From assembly GCF_014836335.1 (NCBI RefSeq), contig NZ_JACSRA010000008.1, forward strand, positions 62,001 through 126,000: a stretch of DNA of 64,000 bases. Direction: 5' to 3'. The stretch comes from Clostridium cibarium (GTDB lineage: Bacteria > Bacillota > Clostridia > Clostridiales > Clostridiaceae). A model generated the notes under the pieces. That model saw nothing but the letters and a program-made list of their open reading frames with translations. It had not been told where the DNA came from and did no database searches. Below are positions 1 to 8,078 of this stretch, piece by piece. Position 1 is the stretch's first letter, and each line of letters begins with the position of its first letter. The position numbers and the translations under genes were made by a program.

Positions 1-6
1 TAAACT

Positions 7-204
7 TTATTTACTAATGATTCTCTTTATATTTATAATTGCCATACATATACCTAAAATTAATATTATAAGACCTAACGCTCCACTATTAAAAATTGAT
101 TCATCAGCCTTATTCTCATTTATTACCATCAATATAATTATTAAACTAAAACCAATTGCGTTTAAATAGCTACTAATTTTTTTCAAACCTAGCACTCCCA
201 ACAT
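7..204 (-). CDS. Small two-helix membrane protein, unknown function
   Basis: Sixty-five residues with two hydrophobic stretches (about residues 15-29 and 42-58) separated by a short polar loop, so a small integral membrane protein is likely. The frame opens with ATG at 204, but a TTG at 186 follows a GGGAG ribosome site more naturally and would give a product beginning MKKISSYL. Base use is AT-rich like the clostridial chromosome. It lies just outside the accessory block. I do not recognise the family. Confidence 0.45.
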   Translation of the reverse strand: MLGVLGLKKISSYLNAIGFSLIIILMVINENKADESIFNSGALGLIILILGICMAIINIKRIISK

Positions 205-311
205 TTTTATTAATATATATATTAAATATCTTTATCTTTCAACTTACTAACAAATCCACTTTCTATTTTAAATAAAAAGAAAGTAGATTCGATCTATGCT
301 ATAATATTTTA

Positions 312-445
312 TTACTTACTTGCTTCTACCCAACCATTATCAAAACTGACTTTAAATAATCCTGCAAAAATCAGTCCTCCAACAACAGCTGATGCAGCTA
401 TATATTCGTTCTATAGCCGAATTTCCATTGAAACTACCATCATAT
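312..445 (-). pseudogene. Decayed gene fragment, frame-disrupted
   Basis: About 31 codons read open and protein-like up to a TAA at 312-314 (ending GWVEASK, with a hydrophobic stretch AVVGGLIFAGLF), but a TAG stands just upstream near 412. Plausible coding (YDGSFNGNSAIE) continues in another frame. This looks like the 3' remnant of a membrane or exported protein gene broken by a frameshift. No family is recognised. The rest of 205-605 holds only the RNA-like hairpin at 455-520 and AT-rich sequence. Confidence 0.3.
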
Positions 446-454
446 AACCTATTT

Positions 455-520
455 ATGCGTACCTAAAGCAGCAAAGCTGCTACCCGGTTGTAAGCCCATA
501 GGAGGCTTTGGTTTGGAGTC
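455..520 (-). other. Hairpin-rich, possibly structured RNA relic
   Basis: This short G+C-richer patch in AT-rich DNA contains two clear hairpins: GCAGC-aaa-GCTGC, and GCC-cataggA-GGC embedded in AAGCC...GGCTT. Read on the minus strand, it contains CAAAGCC and GGGTAGC strings that recall the 3' half of c-di-GMP-I type riboswitches and lies directly 5' of the decayed gene fragment. The aptamer's 5' half is not recognisable, so a degenerate riboswitch is only a possibility. Confidence 0.2.
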
Positions 521-605
521 TTTTGGATTTCTTTTTAAGTATATCCTGCTAGTTTTTTTTGAAAAAGCAAGGGTTTATTTAAAATTGAATGGGTTTATTG
601 GGTTG

Positions 606-745
606 TTACAATTTTCTTTCTAGCTTCACCACATTCTCCACGTGGCTTGAGAGGACAGAATGAATGTCATTTGAGTATGTTCGTTCTCGGAAACATATCC
701 ACTGCGTTTTTAGCACTATCGGTAGACGGGAACATATCCATTCAT
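606..745 (-). other. att-like relics of an rlmD 3' end
   Basis: On the minus strand three pieces resemble the 3' end of rlmD. At 721-743 is a sequence encoding MDMFPST. At 682-702 is one encoding VDMFPRT. At 627-644 is one encoding HVENVV, which continues to a stop at 606-608 (HVENVVKLERKL). The intact rlmD end at 55.6 kb encodes [14 protein letters not shown]. Here the VDMFPRT and HVE halves are separated by 37 nt instead of 3, and an extra DMFP half precedes them. This fits scars of repeated site-specific insertion at rlmD. The 86-codon frame running through it (606-866) is not a credible protein. Confidence 0.5.
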
Positions 746-877
746 GATAAAAAATAACGTGTCTAATTGCATAATCATGATTGAGTAGAGTTGTCAAAAG
801 AATAAACATAACGTATTTCAGTAAGTTTTTTTCCTGCAATTTCAATAATGCATTCATCGTCTTCATTGCATCGCCAC

Positions 878-1013
878 TTATTCTTCCGGCTGAATCAATA
901 CTACCCCCTGCTCTGAGATGACAATAATGATATCACCTGAAGCTGGTATCCCCTTGTTGGAAGTATATCTTTCAAAAAATTTGACAAAACTTATCATCTA
1001 GTACAATTTCCAT
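878..1013 (-). pseudogene. Small frameshifted gene relic
   Basis: From an ATG at 1013, thirteen codons (MEIVLDDKFCQIF) end in TGA at a run of six T residues. One base away the frame continues as about 30 protein-like codons (IPASGDIIIVISEQGVVL...PEE) to a TAA at 878-880. A one-base slip in the T-run explains the break. The beta-rich tail vaguely resembles AbrB/SpoVT-type small regulators, but I cannot assign it. Confidence 0.25.
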
Positions 1014-1029
1014 GCCTAAAACCACAATA

Positions 1030-1524
1030 TTAATATCCCTCGACTACTATAACTTCACCTTCTTCAGCAGTTGGGGGTTGAAAATGATCATAATAAGTGG
1101 AAGCTGTTTGCTCCGTCAATATGATATCATTTTGATGATTTCCGTTTCTTTTTCGAATACGTTCCATAACAACTTCCTTAGGTGTCTTTATATAATAGAT
1201 TTTGGGTTCTATGTCGTATTTCTTTAATAATGAAATATATTCATTTCTCATTTCTCTAGACCAAAATGAATAATCGAGAACAATATCAATGTTTTGCATG
1301 ATAAGTGAAATTAGTTTTTCATCAAGATAGGTTTTAATATCTTCTAAAACCTCCTGAGGTAAAGGATGTTCTTTCAAACCTCGTTTGAATGATTCTTCAT
1401 CATAAGATAGTATTGTCATCCCAGTACTTTCAAATTTTTTTGCTAGTGTTGATTTACCTGCTCCCGCAGGGCCGCACATTAAAATAACTTTACTTTTTGA
1501 CAAATTATCTACTGTATTTTTCAT
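1030..1524 (-). CDS. P-loop kinase-like AAA family ATPase
   Basis: Predicted nucleotide-binding kinase of 164 residues. The Walker A motif GPAGAGKST lies at about residues 19-27 of an N-terminal beta-strand/P-loop unit (VILMCGPAGAGKSTLAKKF). A mid-protein VLDYSFWSREMR segment and a lid-like RIRKRNG segment resemble the zeta-toxin / gluconate-kinase group of small phosphotransferases. The substrate cannot be read from sequence. It starts a run of small minus-strand enzyme genes (1.0-4.4 kb) that look like cargo; many relatives phosphorylate small molecules or antibiotics. A gene-free gap of 44 bp separates it from the GrpB-family gene. Confidence 0.7.
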   Translation of the reverse strand: MKNTVDNLSKSKVILMCGPAGAGKSTLAKKFESTGMTILSYDEESFKRGLKEHPLPQEVLEDIKTYLDEKLISLIMQNIDIVLDYSFWSREMRNEYISLLKKYDIEPKIYYIKTPKEVVMERIRKRNGNHQNDIILTEQTASTYYDHFQPPTAEEGEVIVVEGY

Positions 1525-1568
1525 TGATATAACCTCCTATAACAAACCAAGAAAACATGACACTCTCC

Positions 1569-2153
1569 TTAAGCATTATTACCATTCGCTCTTTTCATGA
1601 TTTCCTGTACTATTGATGTTTTAGCATTCGCATAGTGCTGGACATGCCTCCATTTATTCTTTGCCAAGCTTCGTTTGACTTGTGCATATTTGTCCCGATC
1701 AGTATCATTAGTCCGCAACCAATCACGGAAGCGTAACATTCTATCAATCTCTGATGTGCCCAAACTGAACACATGCAGATTAATATCGGTATCCGGTCCT
1801 TTAAACAAACGATGCTCAAACCAGTCAGGTTCTCGAATCTGTAGCACATATCCGGCCGCTTCCAACACTGGAACGTAGGATGACTCATCAGCAGAATCCT
1901 TAACAACCAACAGTATATCGATGATTGGCTTTGCACAAAGCCCAGGAACCGAGGTTGAGCCCACATGTTCTATTTGCAACGCTTTGCTGCCGAGTACTGA
2001 ATGAATCCGGTTCGATTCCTGCTCAAACAATTCAGGCCAACTTGAATCGTATTCAACAAGAGTGATCGGTGCATTGTGCGGCTTAAGCTCACCAACCGTA
2101 TTCTTTTGCAACTCATCATCCGTTGTAGGCATGGAGGTATTATTAGATATCAT
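1569..2153 (-). CDS. GrpB/UPF0157 family protein
   Basis: 194 residues with the family core: LVEYDSSWPELFEQE, then the nucleotidyltransferase-fold signature IEHVGSTSVPGLCAKPIIDI (about residues 60-80), then WFEHRLFKGPD and NLHVFSLGT. These are hallmarks of GrpB-family proteins, which share a fold with nucleotidyltransferases; no reaction is firmly established. The start at 2153 has MISNN and a purine-rich leader. It sits among other small cargo enzymes on the minus strand. Its base composition is somewhat richer in G+C than the HD gene next to it, suggesting the cluster was assembled from different sources. Confidence 0.8.
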   Translation of the reverse strand: MISNNTSMPTTDDELQKNTVGELKPHNAPITLVEYDSSWPELFEQESNRIHSVLGSKALQIEHVGSTSVPGLCAKPIIDILLVVKDSADESSYVPVLEAAGYVLQIREPDWFEHRLFKGPDTDINLHVFSLGTSEIDRMLRFRDWLRTNDTDRDKYAQVKRSLAKNKWRHVQHYANAKTSIVQEIMKRANGNNA

Positions 2154-2247
2154 CTTATCGCACTCCTTTGCTGCTTATTATCTAGGGTTAAACTTAACTA
2201 CTATTTTTTCTTTGCGATATAAAATATATAACTGTAATAATCTACTA

Positions 2248-2742
2248 CTAATCTAAAATAAAGCGATTATAAGCTATCCTTTTTCCTGTGTTTGTTTTAA
2301 AGTTTTCATCTATACACTTTTTTATCTTTTCCTGTTCTTTTTCTTTATCCATAACTGTTAAATTTTCAAGCAAATCAGCTTCCCATTGTATTTGAAAATC
2401 AAGTCCATCAATTTTAGATGGAGTATGATGGTTGCCTATTATAAAGCATATTCTATCAATATTTTTGTTATAGCCTACCTTTTTTAATATTTCTTTCGCT
2501 ACTGCTGGTCCTTCCTTTTCTTGATAGACACCATCAATAGAACCGTATTTTTTTTGTGCTTCAACCGCACCAATATCATGTAGTATAGCAATAATACTAA
2601 TGAATTCTTTTTCTTCCTCTCCGATATTTTCTCCTTTCATTATATCTTCTGCATTTTTCAAAACTTTGAGAGTATGCTCTATGCCAAAAGGAATTTCTTT
2701 GAATACTTCTTTCATCTCTATAATAATTTTTTCTTTAAACAT
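2248..2742 (-). CDS. HD-domain phosphohydrolase
   Basis: 164 residues forming a single HD domain. H24 of EHTLKV supplies the first metal ligand, AILHDIGAVEA (around residue 54) is the HD motif, and GNHHT (around residue 104) supplies further histidines. Such proteins hydrolyse phosphate esters of nucleotides or related small molecules; the substrate is unknown. A strong GGAGG lies 7 nt before the ATG. Strongly AT-rich codon use matches a clostridial host. It lies between the GrpB-family and methyltransferase genes in the same direction. Confidence 0.8.
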   Translation of the reverse strand: MFKEKIIIEMKEVFKEIPFGIEHTLKVLKNAEDIMKGENIGEEEKEFISIIAILHDIGAVEAQKKYGSIDGVYQEKEGPAVAKEILKKVGYNKNIDRICFIIGNHHTPSKIDGLDFQIQWEADLLENLTVMDKEKEQEKIKKCIDENFKTNTGKRIAYNRFILD

Positions 2743-2779
2743 AAATTACCTCCATTTATACCTTATAGGTGTTTTAGTT

Positions 2780-3520
2780 CTATCTATCCACTTTTTTGTT
2801 CGCCGATACAATCAGCATCATGGGACGGCGCATTTCATCCTGCATCCCCGGAATATCCATCATGTTTTCCGGCGGCTGCGGCTCCACAATCTGATTTATT
2901 ATAAAACCATTTGAAAGCAGTGTATTTAGATATGTGGTCAGTGTTCTATGATATTTTGTAACCTTTTCTCCCAAAAACACAGCTGTCCGTTTGCCCTCAT
3001 AATAATAATTATCCACCGGAAAATGCAGTATTTCTCCTTTTTCGTTATAATGCCAGTCTTGTGTTCCATAGGCAGTAAAAACAGGATGTTCAACCGTAAA
3101 AACTAGCTTACCACCAGACTTCAGTATTCTATATATCTTTTTTACTAAAATCTCATAATCTGCTACATAGTGAAACGCAAGTGAACTTAATATTACATCA
3201 AAACTCTCCTCTGGGAATTCCACATCTTCTATAGCACAGCATTTATATTCAACCTGTGGAAAATGTGTTTTTTCTTTGGCTACCTCGAGCATTTTATGAG
3301 AAATATCAACACCTACAACAGAAGAAGCACCGTGTTCCATCGCATAAATACAGTGCCATCCATAGCCGCATCCTAAATCAAGCACACGCTTATCTTTAAA
3401 ATCCGGCAGCAGCTTTCTCAATGTTTCCCATTCTCCTGCACCGGCTAGTCCCTGCTGTGAGCGACTCATTTGACTGTATTTTTGAAAAAATATATTATCA
3501 TCATATTTGTTTTCTTTCAT
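2780..3520 (-). CDS. Class I SAM-dependent methyltransferase
   Basis: 246 residues. Motif I VLDLGCGYGWHC (around residues 46-57) binds SAM; GVDISHKMLEVA is motif II, and DVILSSLAFHYV with LKSGGKLVFTVEHP are post-motifs typical of the Methyltransf_11/UbiE-like group acting on small molecules. The acceptor is not evident. Its start overlaps the 3' end of the nucleotidyltransferase gene by 20 bp, so the two are probably translated as a coupled pair. Confidence 0.85.
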   Translation of the reverse strand: MKENKYDDNIFFQKYSQMSRSQQGLAGAGEWETLRKLLPDFKDKRVLDLGCGYGWHCIYAMEHGASSVVGVDISHKMLEVAKEKTHFPQVEYKCCAIEDVEFPEESFDVILSSLAFHYVADYEILVKKIYRILKSGGKLVFTVEHPVFTAYGTQDWHYNEKGEILHFPVDNYYYEGKRTAVFLGEKVTKYHRTLTTYLNTLLSNGFIINQIVEPQPPENMMDIPGMQDEMRRPMMLIVSANKKVDR

Positions 3521-4370
3521 CTGAATTCCCCTCGTTTAAAAAGTTATTTATCTCCGTTGCAATTTTTTTCACTTCTTTATAAAGCTTCTCGGTCATATCG
3601 TAGCATTCAAAAAGTGAAAGACCGAGTACTTCAAAAATATGATTAACCCTTTCGGCATATTTTTCAGGTTTATATTCAAAAGTTTCAAGCAGTTTTATAG
3701 CTTTCTTTTCGTTAATGCAATAAGCATTATTGCATGCAAATAGTACTTGATTTAAGCATGAAATAATACGAAAAACATGGCCTGCAATATAATATTTATC
3801 CTCTGCTCCCGCATTTGCTTTTACAAACATTAAAGAGAACTCTGCTTCAAATATAAAAAAGTTTATCAAGCTCTTCTTTAGAGCACCAGGGTAAATTTCT
3901 GCCTGATTTTTTAATTCGCATAAGCTTTCATTCTTAGCATATTGTATCTTGCTGATCGCCAATTCTCCACGATACATAGCACTTATATAACCATGGGGAT
4001 GCCCAGTCTGATAATTGGCAGTAACAATTCCTTGCTCCGTATCTTTGATTATTTGTTCCACCCGTTTTATATCACGTAAAATCAAGTCAACATGATACCC
4101 GTTTATAACTAACCATCCGCCGCCATTAACCCAATCACCCCACGCTCCGGGAGGTACAACAAGGTCGTTTCTATTCTCATCATCCAATTCTGTAGCAATT
4201 TGATTAATCGCTGTCAGGTCAAATGATTCTGAATTGTAATAGATTCCGATATCTATATCAGAATCCTCTGTATGGGTGCCTCTTGCACGTGAGCCCCCTA
4301 ATACAATGCCTTCTATGCAAGGCAAAGAAGATAATTTCTCTGTTACTATTTGAATTACATTATCTACCAT
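3501..4370 (-). CDS. Nucleotidyltransferase-domain protein (antibiotic NTase-like)
   Basis: 289 residues. GIVLGGSRARGTHTEDSDID (about residues 21-40) is the classic GGS...DxD signature of the polymerase-beta nucleotidyltransferase fold, with the two aspartates binding metal. A helical C-terminal half resembles the kanamycin-nucleotidyltransferase C-terminal domain. Family members adenylylate aminoglycosides or other small molecules, but the sequence does not match a named resistance enzyme that I recognise. It overlaps the methyltransferase gene downstream by 20 bp; both may modify the same compound (inference). Confidence 0.75.
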   Translation of the reverse strand: MVDNVIQIVTEKLSSLPCIEGIVLGGSRARGTHTEDSDIDIGIYYNSESFDLTAINQIATELDDENRNDLVVPPGAWGDWVNGGGWLVINGYHVDLILRDIKRVEQIIKDTEQGIVTANYQTGHPHGYISAMYRGELAISKIQYAKNESLCELKNQAEIYPGALKKSLINFFIFEAEFSLMFVKANAGAEDKYYIAGHVFRIISCLNQVLFACNNAYCINEKKAIKLLETFEYKPEKYAERVNHIFEVLGLSLFECYDMTEKLYKEVKKIATEINNFLNEGNSDERKQI

Positions 4371-4385
4371 ACGAACACACTCCTT

Positions 4386-5390
4386 TTATCGATTAAAGAC
4401 AAAATACTTGTCTCCTCTCTTTTTCTTTCCGTAGTTCTTCGGGAAGTAATCCTTCCCGAGCTGCCAAACATACTGGTCGATTTGCTTCAGGCTAAATTTA
4501 TCCAAGCCATAGAAGGCACGGAAATCAATCAGTATACCTTTGAATTTAACATAGTCTTTCAAATCACCATCTTGGAAATCTGAGAAGCTATCACGATTTC
4601 TAAAATAGCGAAGTACCTCATCGACGTAGCTGTCATAAATCGGATAATCAAGTGGATTGTGATGGCTACAATACTTTGTGGCAAAGGAGTAAAAACTCTT
4701 CTCTGTATCACCGATAGGTACATACTGGATATCTCCAACAAGAGTAACATCACCAGCCTTAAGCCTCGCATCAATATCCAAAGCGCATATGTGCTTAGCT
4801 ACTGGATAGATTGAGAAAATATTCGTACTATAAAAATCATTAAGCGTTGATGCCTTCAAAAGAACATCGATTATGTCTGTATTCTTCGGGCATAGCTCAA
4901 AGAACAGTTTATTAAGTGCATCCTCCTGCAGGTGGTAGTTCTCAAGGCCATCCCACTTAGCAAGATAAAACTCCACCTGCTCAATTGATGGATCAGGAAC
5001 ATCAACATCCATTTTCTTCTTACGAGTATATGTACGATTAGCAGTATTTTCATGCTTGGGCGTTGATCGCTCGGCAGCTCCATCAGAAGCTAAGAGTAAA
5101 CGGAACCTTCTTAGATGAGACAAGTAACTATTAACAAGTGATTTAACATTGCCGGTCGAATTCTCAGAAAGAGCCTTTATTAAGGAATTCTTCGCCTCAT
5201 TCTCGAAATCAGTAGCAGTCACTGTATTCCAGAACAGGTCTTTGCTCCCTTTCCTCCAAAGGTAGAAGGTGTCTGTGTAAGCAGTATTGATTGTTAACTT
5301 TGAAATGTTCTGGCTATATAAGAATTCTCTGTATAAAGAACGCAGTTCATCATATGATAAATCTTTCATTTTGTTTATATTCAAAGTCAA
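4386..5390 (-). CDS. Conserved hypothetical protein, two-part
   Basis: 334 residues, family not recognised. The first 110 residues are helical and resemble the SAM-like core-binding domain of tyrosine recombinases (LYREFLYSQNISKLTINTAY). A basic linker (RTYTRKKK, about residue 130) follows. The C-terminal 190 residues contain a highly distinctive FATKYCSHHNP-YPIYDSYV segment (around residues 240-260). There is no recombinase RHRY set, so it is not an integrase. The start is uncertain: TTG at 5390, TTG at 5384 or ATG at 5369, with AAGGGGG just upstream. It follows the RHH-like gene by 28 bp and is probably cotranscribed with it. Confidence 0.6.
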   Translation of the reverse strand: MTLNINKMKDLSYDELRSLYREFLYSQNISKLTINTAYTDTFYLWRKGSKDLFWNTVTATDFENEAKNSLIKALSENSTGNVKSLVNSYLSHLRRFRLLLASDGAAERSTPKHENTANRTYTRKKKMDVDVPDPSIEQVEFYLAKWDGLENYHLQEDALNKLFFELCPKNTDIIDVLLKASTLNDFYSTNIFSIYPVAKHICALDIDARLKAGDVTLVGDIQYVPIGDTEKSFYSFATKYCSHHNPLDYPIYDSYVDEVLRYFRNRDSFSDFQDGDLKDYVKFKGILIDFRAFYGLDKFSLKQIDQYVWQLGKDYFPKNYGKKKRGDKYFVFNR

Positions 5391-5418
5391 ACCCCCTTTA
5401 CTTTACTCTTTGCTCCTT

Positions 5419-5931
5419 TTAATTACAAAAACTCGATTTATATTTCATCAGTGTATCTTCTACCTCGTGCCAAATTGTTACCGTTTCACCGTCATCCTCA
5501 AATACTTTACCGTGACTTTTAGGTCCATCCAACTTCATCTGTGAGTAATTATTCTTAAAAGTGGGCACATACAGTTCTGGGTTGTTTTCGTCACTGCATA
5601 AACGCTCCATCATATTTATGGTAGCACGACCTGTGGCAGCCACTGCCTTAAAATAAGCACGAATGATTTTGTGGTTATATTGATTCGGCTTTATAGCCCA
5701 TACTGGGATTCGTTGATTTGCTTTTCCGTAAAAATCCTTGTTTGTATCTTCATTCTGTTTTGCTACAGTTTTTGGGTTATAGGCTTGTGATGCCTTTTCA
5801 AAAGTTTTTGCAATATACCAACGCATACAACTTTCCACTGCAGCATCTTTTGTTTCATTTGTTAAATTCAATGCGATGCAGAATTTTTCATACACATCTG
5901 CATCTACTGTAAAGGTCACGCTCTTACTCAA
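5419..5931 (-). CDS. Hypothetical protein with RHH-like N-terminus
   Basis: 170 residues. The first 45 (SKSVTFTVDADVYEKF...ESCMRWYIAKTFE) have the strand-helix-helix look of ribbon-helix-helix DNA-binding or antitoxin domains. The C-terminal part is unrecognised; IPVWAIKPNQYNHKIIRAYF and MERLC segments are the most conserved-looking. It begins with TTG at 5931, 7 nt after GGAGGTG. A sigma-A type promoter with three ACTAAT repeats lies just upstream, consistent with autoregulation. It is first in an operon with the 334-residue unknown protein. Confidence 0.55.
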   Translation of the reverse strand: MSKSVTFTVDADVYEKFCIALNLTNETKDAAVESCMRWYIAKTFEKASQAYNPKTVAKQNEDTNKDFYGKANQRIPVWAIKPNQYNHKIIRAYFKAVAATGRATINMMERLCSDENNPELYVPTFKNNYSQMKLDGPKSHGKVFEDDGETVTIWHEVEDTLMKYKSSFCN

Positions 5932-5962
5932 AGTTTACACCTCCGCTATTACTCTATAGAAA

Positions 5963-6005
5963 ATTATACCACTAATTTATATTTTGTAAATACTAATATA
6001 CTAAT
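5963..6005 (-). promoter_or_regulatory. Promoter with triple ACTAAT operator-like repeats
   Basis: On the minus strand TTTACA (5985-5990) and TATAAT (5963-5968) are separated by 16 bp and drive the RHH-like gene. Three copies of the hexamer ACTAAT (plus-strand 5971-5976, 5992-5997, 6000-6005) sit on the spacer and just upstream. This is the kind of short tandem site that ribbon-helix-helix regulators bind. Confidence 0.6.
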
Positions 6006-6031
6006 TTGTATTGACTCATAGAAGTAATATG

Positions 6032-6061
6032 AAAAACACCCTGCATTTCCGGCAAGGTGTT
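6032..6061 (-). terminator. Intrinsic terminator of recombinase operon
   Basis: AACACC...GGTGTT stem with an inner GC/GGC pairing, followed on the minus strand by a T-run. It lies 28 bp past the stop of the last recombinase gene and separates that operon from the RHH-like promoter. Confidence 0.65.
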
Positions 6062-6089
6062 AGATTCAAATAACATTTTTCTTTTCATT

Positions 6090-7661
6090 TCAATTTTTAA
6101 CGTCTATACTAATTCCAGACTTAAATTCCACCTCAACCCTGTTAGCGTGGATCGTTACCTTTTCAATAAGCCACCTTACTAACTGCTCATCATATTCCTC
6201 CAACTCGCAGGATTGTTCATTTAAGAAATCCGTCATCTCAGCGATGCGTTGCCTTTTCCCTTCTCGCTCTGCACTTTCAACCAGTGCATTTTGCTTTAAC
6301 TCCCGAAGTCGATAAATTTTATCAGCTACATCTTCATAGTCGTTCTTGGATTTTGCTTGTATAAGAAGCTGCTGCTGTAATTCTTCCAATTTGCTATCGA
6401 TGTCATCAGTGGCATTATCATTTCCTTCATTAAGTATGGCGGCTATGTTTTTTTGTAACGTTGAGAGGAAGGGTTCTTTGTTAGCCAAAAGTTCGTTAAT
6501 AGCCTTGACCACTGCTGTCTGCAATATTTCCTCGTTTATGGTAGGGGCAGTACATTCAGATCCTTTTTCCTCCAAGCGGCTGACGCATCTCCAAACAATA
6601 GACTTGTAACCTCGGTTATTCCAATGTACCCGTCTGTAAATATCACCGCACTGTCCGCAGTAAACAATACTCGATAAAGCATACTTGCTGCTGTAAACTC
6701 TCTTTTTACCGCCTTTCCCGCCACGAAGGTTGGCTCTTCGAACCATCTCTTCTTGAACCTGCATAAAAAGGTCTCGTGGAATGATAGGCTCGTGGCTATT
6801 TTCTACATAATATTGGGGAACGATGCCGTTATTCTTGACTCGCTTTTTAGAAAGGAAATCAACCGTATATGTTTTTTGTAGAAGGGCATCACCGATGTAC
6901 TTTTCATTCTGCAGTATCTTTTTCAGTGTTTCTGGCCTCCATTTGGCTTTTCCCGCCGCTGTAAGAATCCCGTCTGCTTCTAGTCCTCTTGCTATCTGTA
7001 AAAGGCTGGCTCCTTCTAGGTACTCCCTGTAAATCCGTTTAACAACCTCAGCACCCTCTGGGTCAATCACTAGTTGCTTGTTTTCATCCTTGGTGTATCC
7101 AAGGAAACGCTTGTGGTTGACCTGAACTTCACCTTGCTGATATCGATACTGAATACCCAGCTTAACGTTCTGGCTTAAGGATTGGCTTTCTTGTTGGGCA
7201 AGGGATGCCATGATAGTTAGCAATACTTCACCCTTGGAATCCATGGTGGTGATATTCTCTTTTTCAAAGAATACAGCGATGTTTTTATCCTTTAATTGAC
7301 GAATGTATTTAAGGCAGTCCAACGTGTTTCTCGCAAATCGGCTGATGGATTTTGTAATGATCATGTCAATATTTCCTGCCATGCACTCTTCGATCATGCG
7401 GTTGAATTCATCACGCTTTTTGGTATTTGTACCTGTGATGCCGTCATCCGCAAAAATACCTGCCAATTCCCATTCCTTGTTCTTCTTAATATAGTTTGTA
7501 TAATGCTCTATCTGAATTTCATAACTTGAAGCCTGCTCCTCACTATCCGTTGAAACACGGCAGTAAGCAGCCACTCGTATTTTGGGTTTGCTTTCACTAT
7601 TTTTATTATTTCCGACTCGCTTAATTGCCGGAATGACTGTTACATTCCTACTCACTGCCAC
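6090..7661 (-). CDS. Large serine recombinase (second full-length copy)
   Basis: 523 residues, usual length for large serine integrases. The N-terminal resolvase domain carries the nucleophile Ser in YCRVSTDS (around residue 38) and the conserved [14 protein letters not shown] Recombinase domain follows ([10 protein letters not shown], about residues 210-300), then a four-Cys zinc ribbon (YCGQCG...[13 protein letters not shown], about residues 345-385) and a coiled coil (about residues 430-490). Translation starts at GTG 7661 behind GAGGTG, four bases after the stop of the accessory gene. It probably mediates integration or excision of the prophage together with its two neighbours. Confidence 0.9.
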   Translation of the reverse strand: MAVSRNVTVIPAIKRVGNNKNSESKPKIRVAAYCRVSTDSEEQASSYEIQIEHYTNYIKKNKEWELAGIFADDGITGTNTKKRDEFNRMIEECMAGNIDMIITKSISRFARNTLDCLKYIRQLKDKNIAVFFEKENITTMDSKGEVLLTIMASLAQQESQSLSQNVKLGIQYRYQQGEVQVNHKRFLGYTKDENKQLVIDPEGAEVVKRIYREYLEGASLLQIARGLEADGILTAAGKAKWRPETLKKILQNEKYIGDALLQKTYTVDFLSKKRVKNNGIVPQYYVENSHEPIIPRDLFMQVQEEMVRRANLRGGKGGKKRVYSSKYALSSIVYCGQCGDIYRRVHWNNRGYKSIVWRCVSRLEEKGSECTAPTINEEILQTAVVKAINELLANKEPFLSTLQKNIAAILNEGNDNATDDIDSKLEELQQQLLIQAKSKNDYEDVADKIYRLRELKQNALVESAEREGKRQRIAEMTDFLNEQSCELEEYDEQLVRWLIEKVTIHANRVEVEFKSGISIDVKN

Positions 7662-7664
7662 TTG

Positions 7665-8078
7665 TTACACCTCGCTTTCTATCAAATTGTAGGCATATTC
7701 CGCCTGCTTGTATGGATCTTCATATTTTTGCACCAGAGGTTTTGCTTTGAACTTTACAGGGTAATCCCTTTCCGGTTCATCTTTAGGCTCCCATATCCTT
7801 CCGAGCTTTTCTGCTCGTTTTCGTTTTTCCACCCCAGCCTTTTTAAATGTCTCCTCATCAATAATTGGAGGGTAGAATTCATCGCCAAGGTATTGCTTGT
7901 TCTGCAACATCTTTCCTGCAGTGGCATGATAGCAGTCTATCCCAGCTTTTTTAGCAGCACCCTTCAAAGAAAGTCCTGCCAAGTATCCTGAAAATAATTC
8001 TTTTACTTGTTCTGCTGCTATATCATCTACAACAGCCTTTCCATCTTCAATTCTATATCCATAGGGTGTGTGACCCAT
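7665..8078 (-). CDS. Recombinase accessory protein lacking catalytic domain
   Basis: 137 residues matching only the central Recombinase domain of serine integrases (MGHTPYGYRIEDGKAVV...KMLQNKQYLGDEFYP). The resolvase domain and its nucleophilic serine are absent. The ATG directly follows the TAG of the upstream recombinase (TAGATG), so translation is coupled. Such catalytic-less partners recur between two full recombinases in Firmicute elements, where they may act as architectural or directionality subunits (inference). A short spacer rather than a degraded catalytic frame argues against a simple pseudogene. Confidence 0.75.
   Translation of the reverse strand: MGHTPYGYRIEDGKAVVDDIAAEQVKELFSGYLAGLSLKGAAKKAGIDCYHATAGKMLQNKQYLGDEFYPPIIDEETFKKAGVEKRKRAEKLGRIWEPKDEPERDYPVKFKAKPLVQKYEDPYKQAEYAYNLIESEV

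Noticed and set aside
606..866. 86-codon minus-strand ORF
   Set aside because: It runs through the rlmD att-like relics in shifting frames, has no ribosome site and shows no protein-like composition; better explained as scar DNA.
1610..1966. 118-codon minus-strand ORF
   Set aside because: Shadow frame of the GrpB-family gene, which has clear motifs and a proper start.
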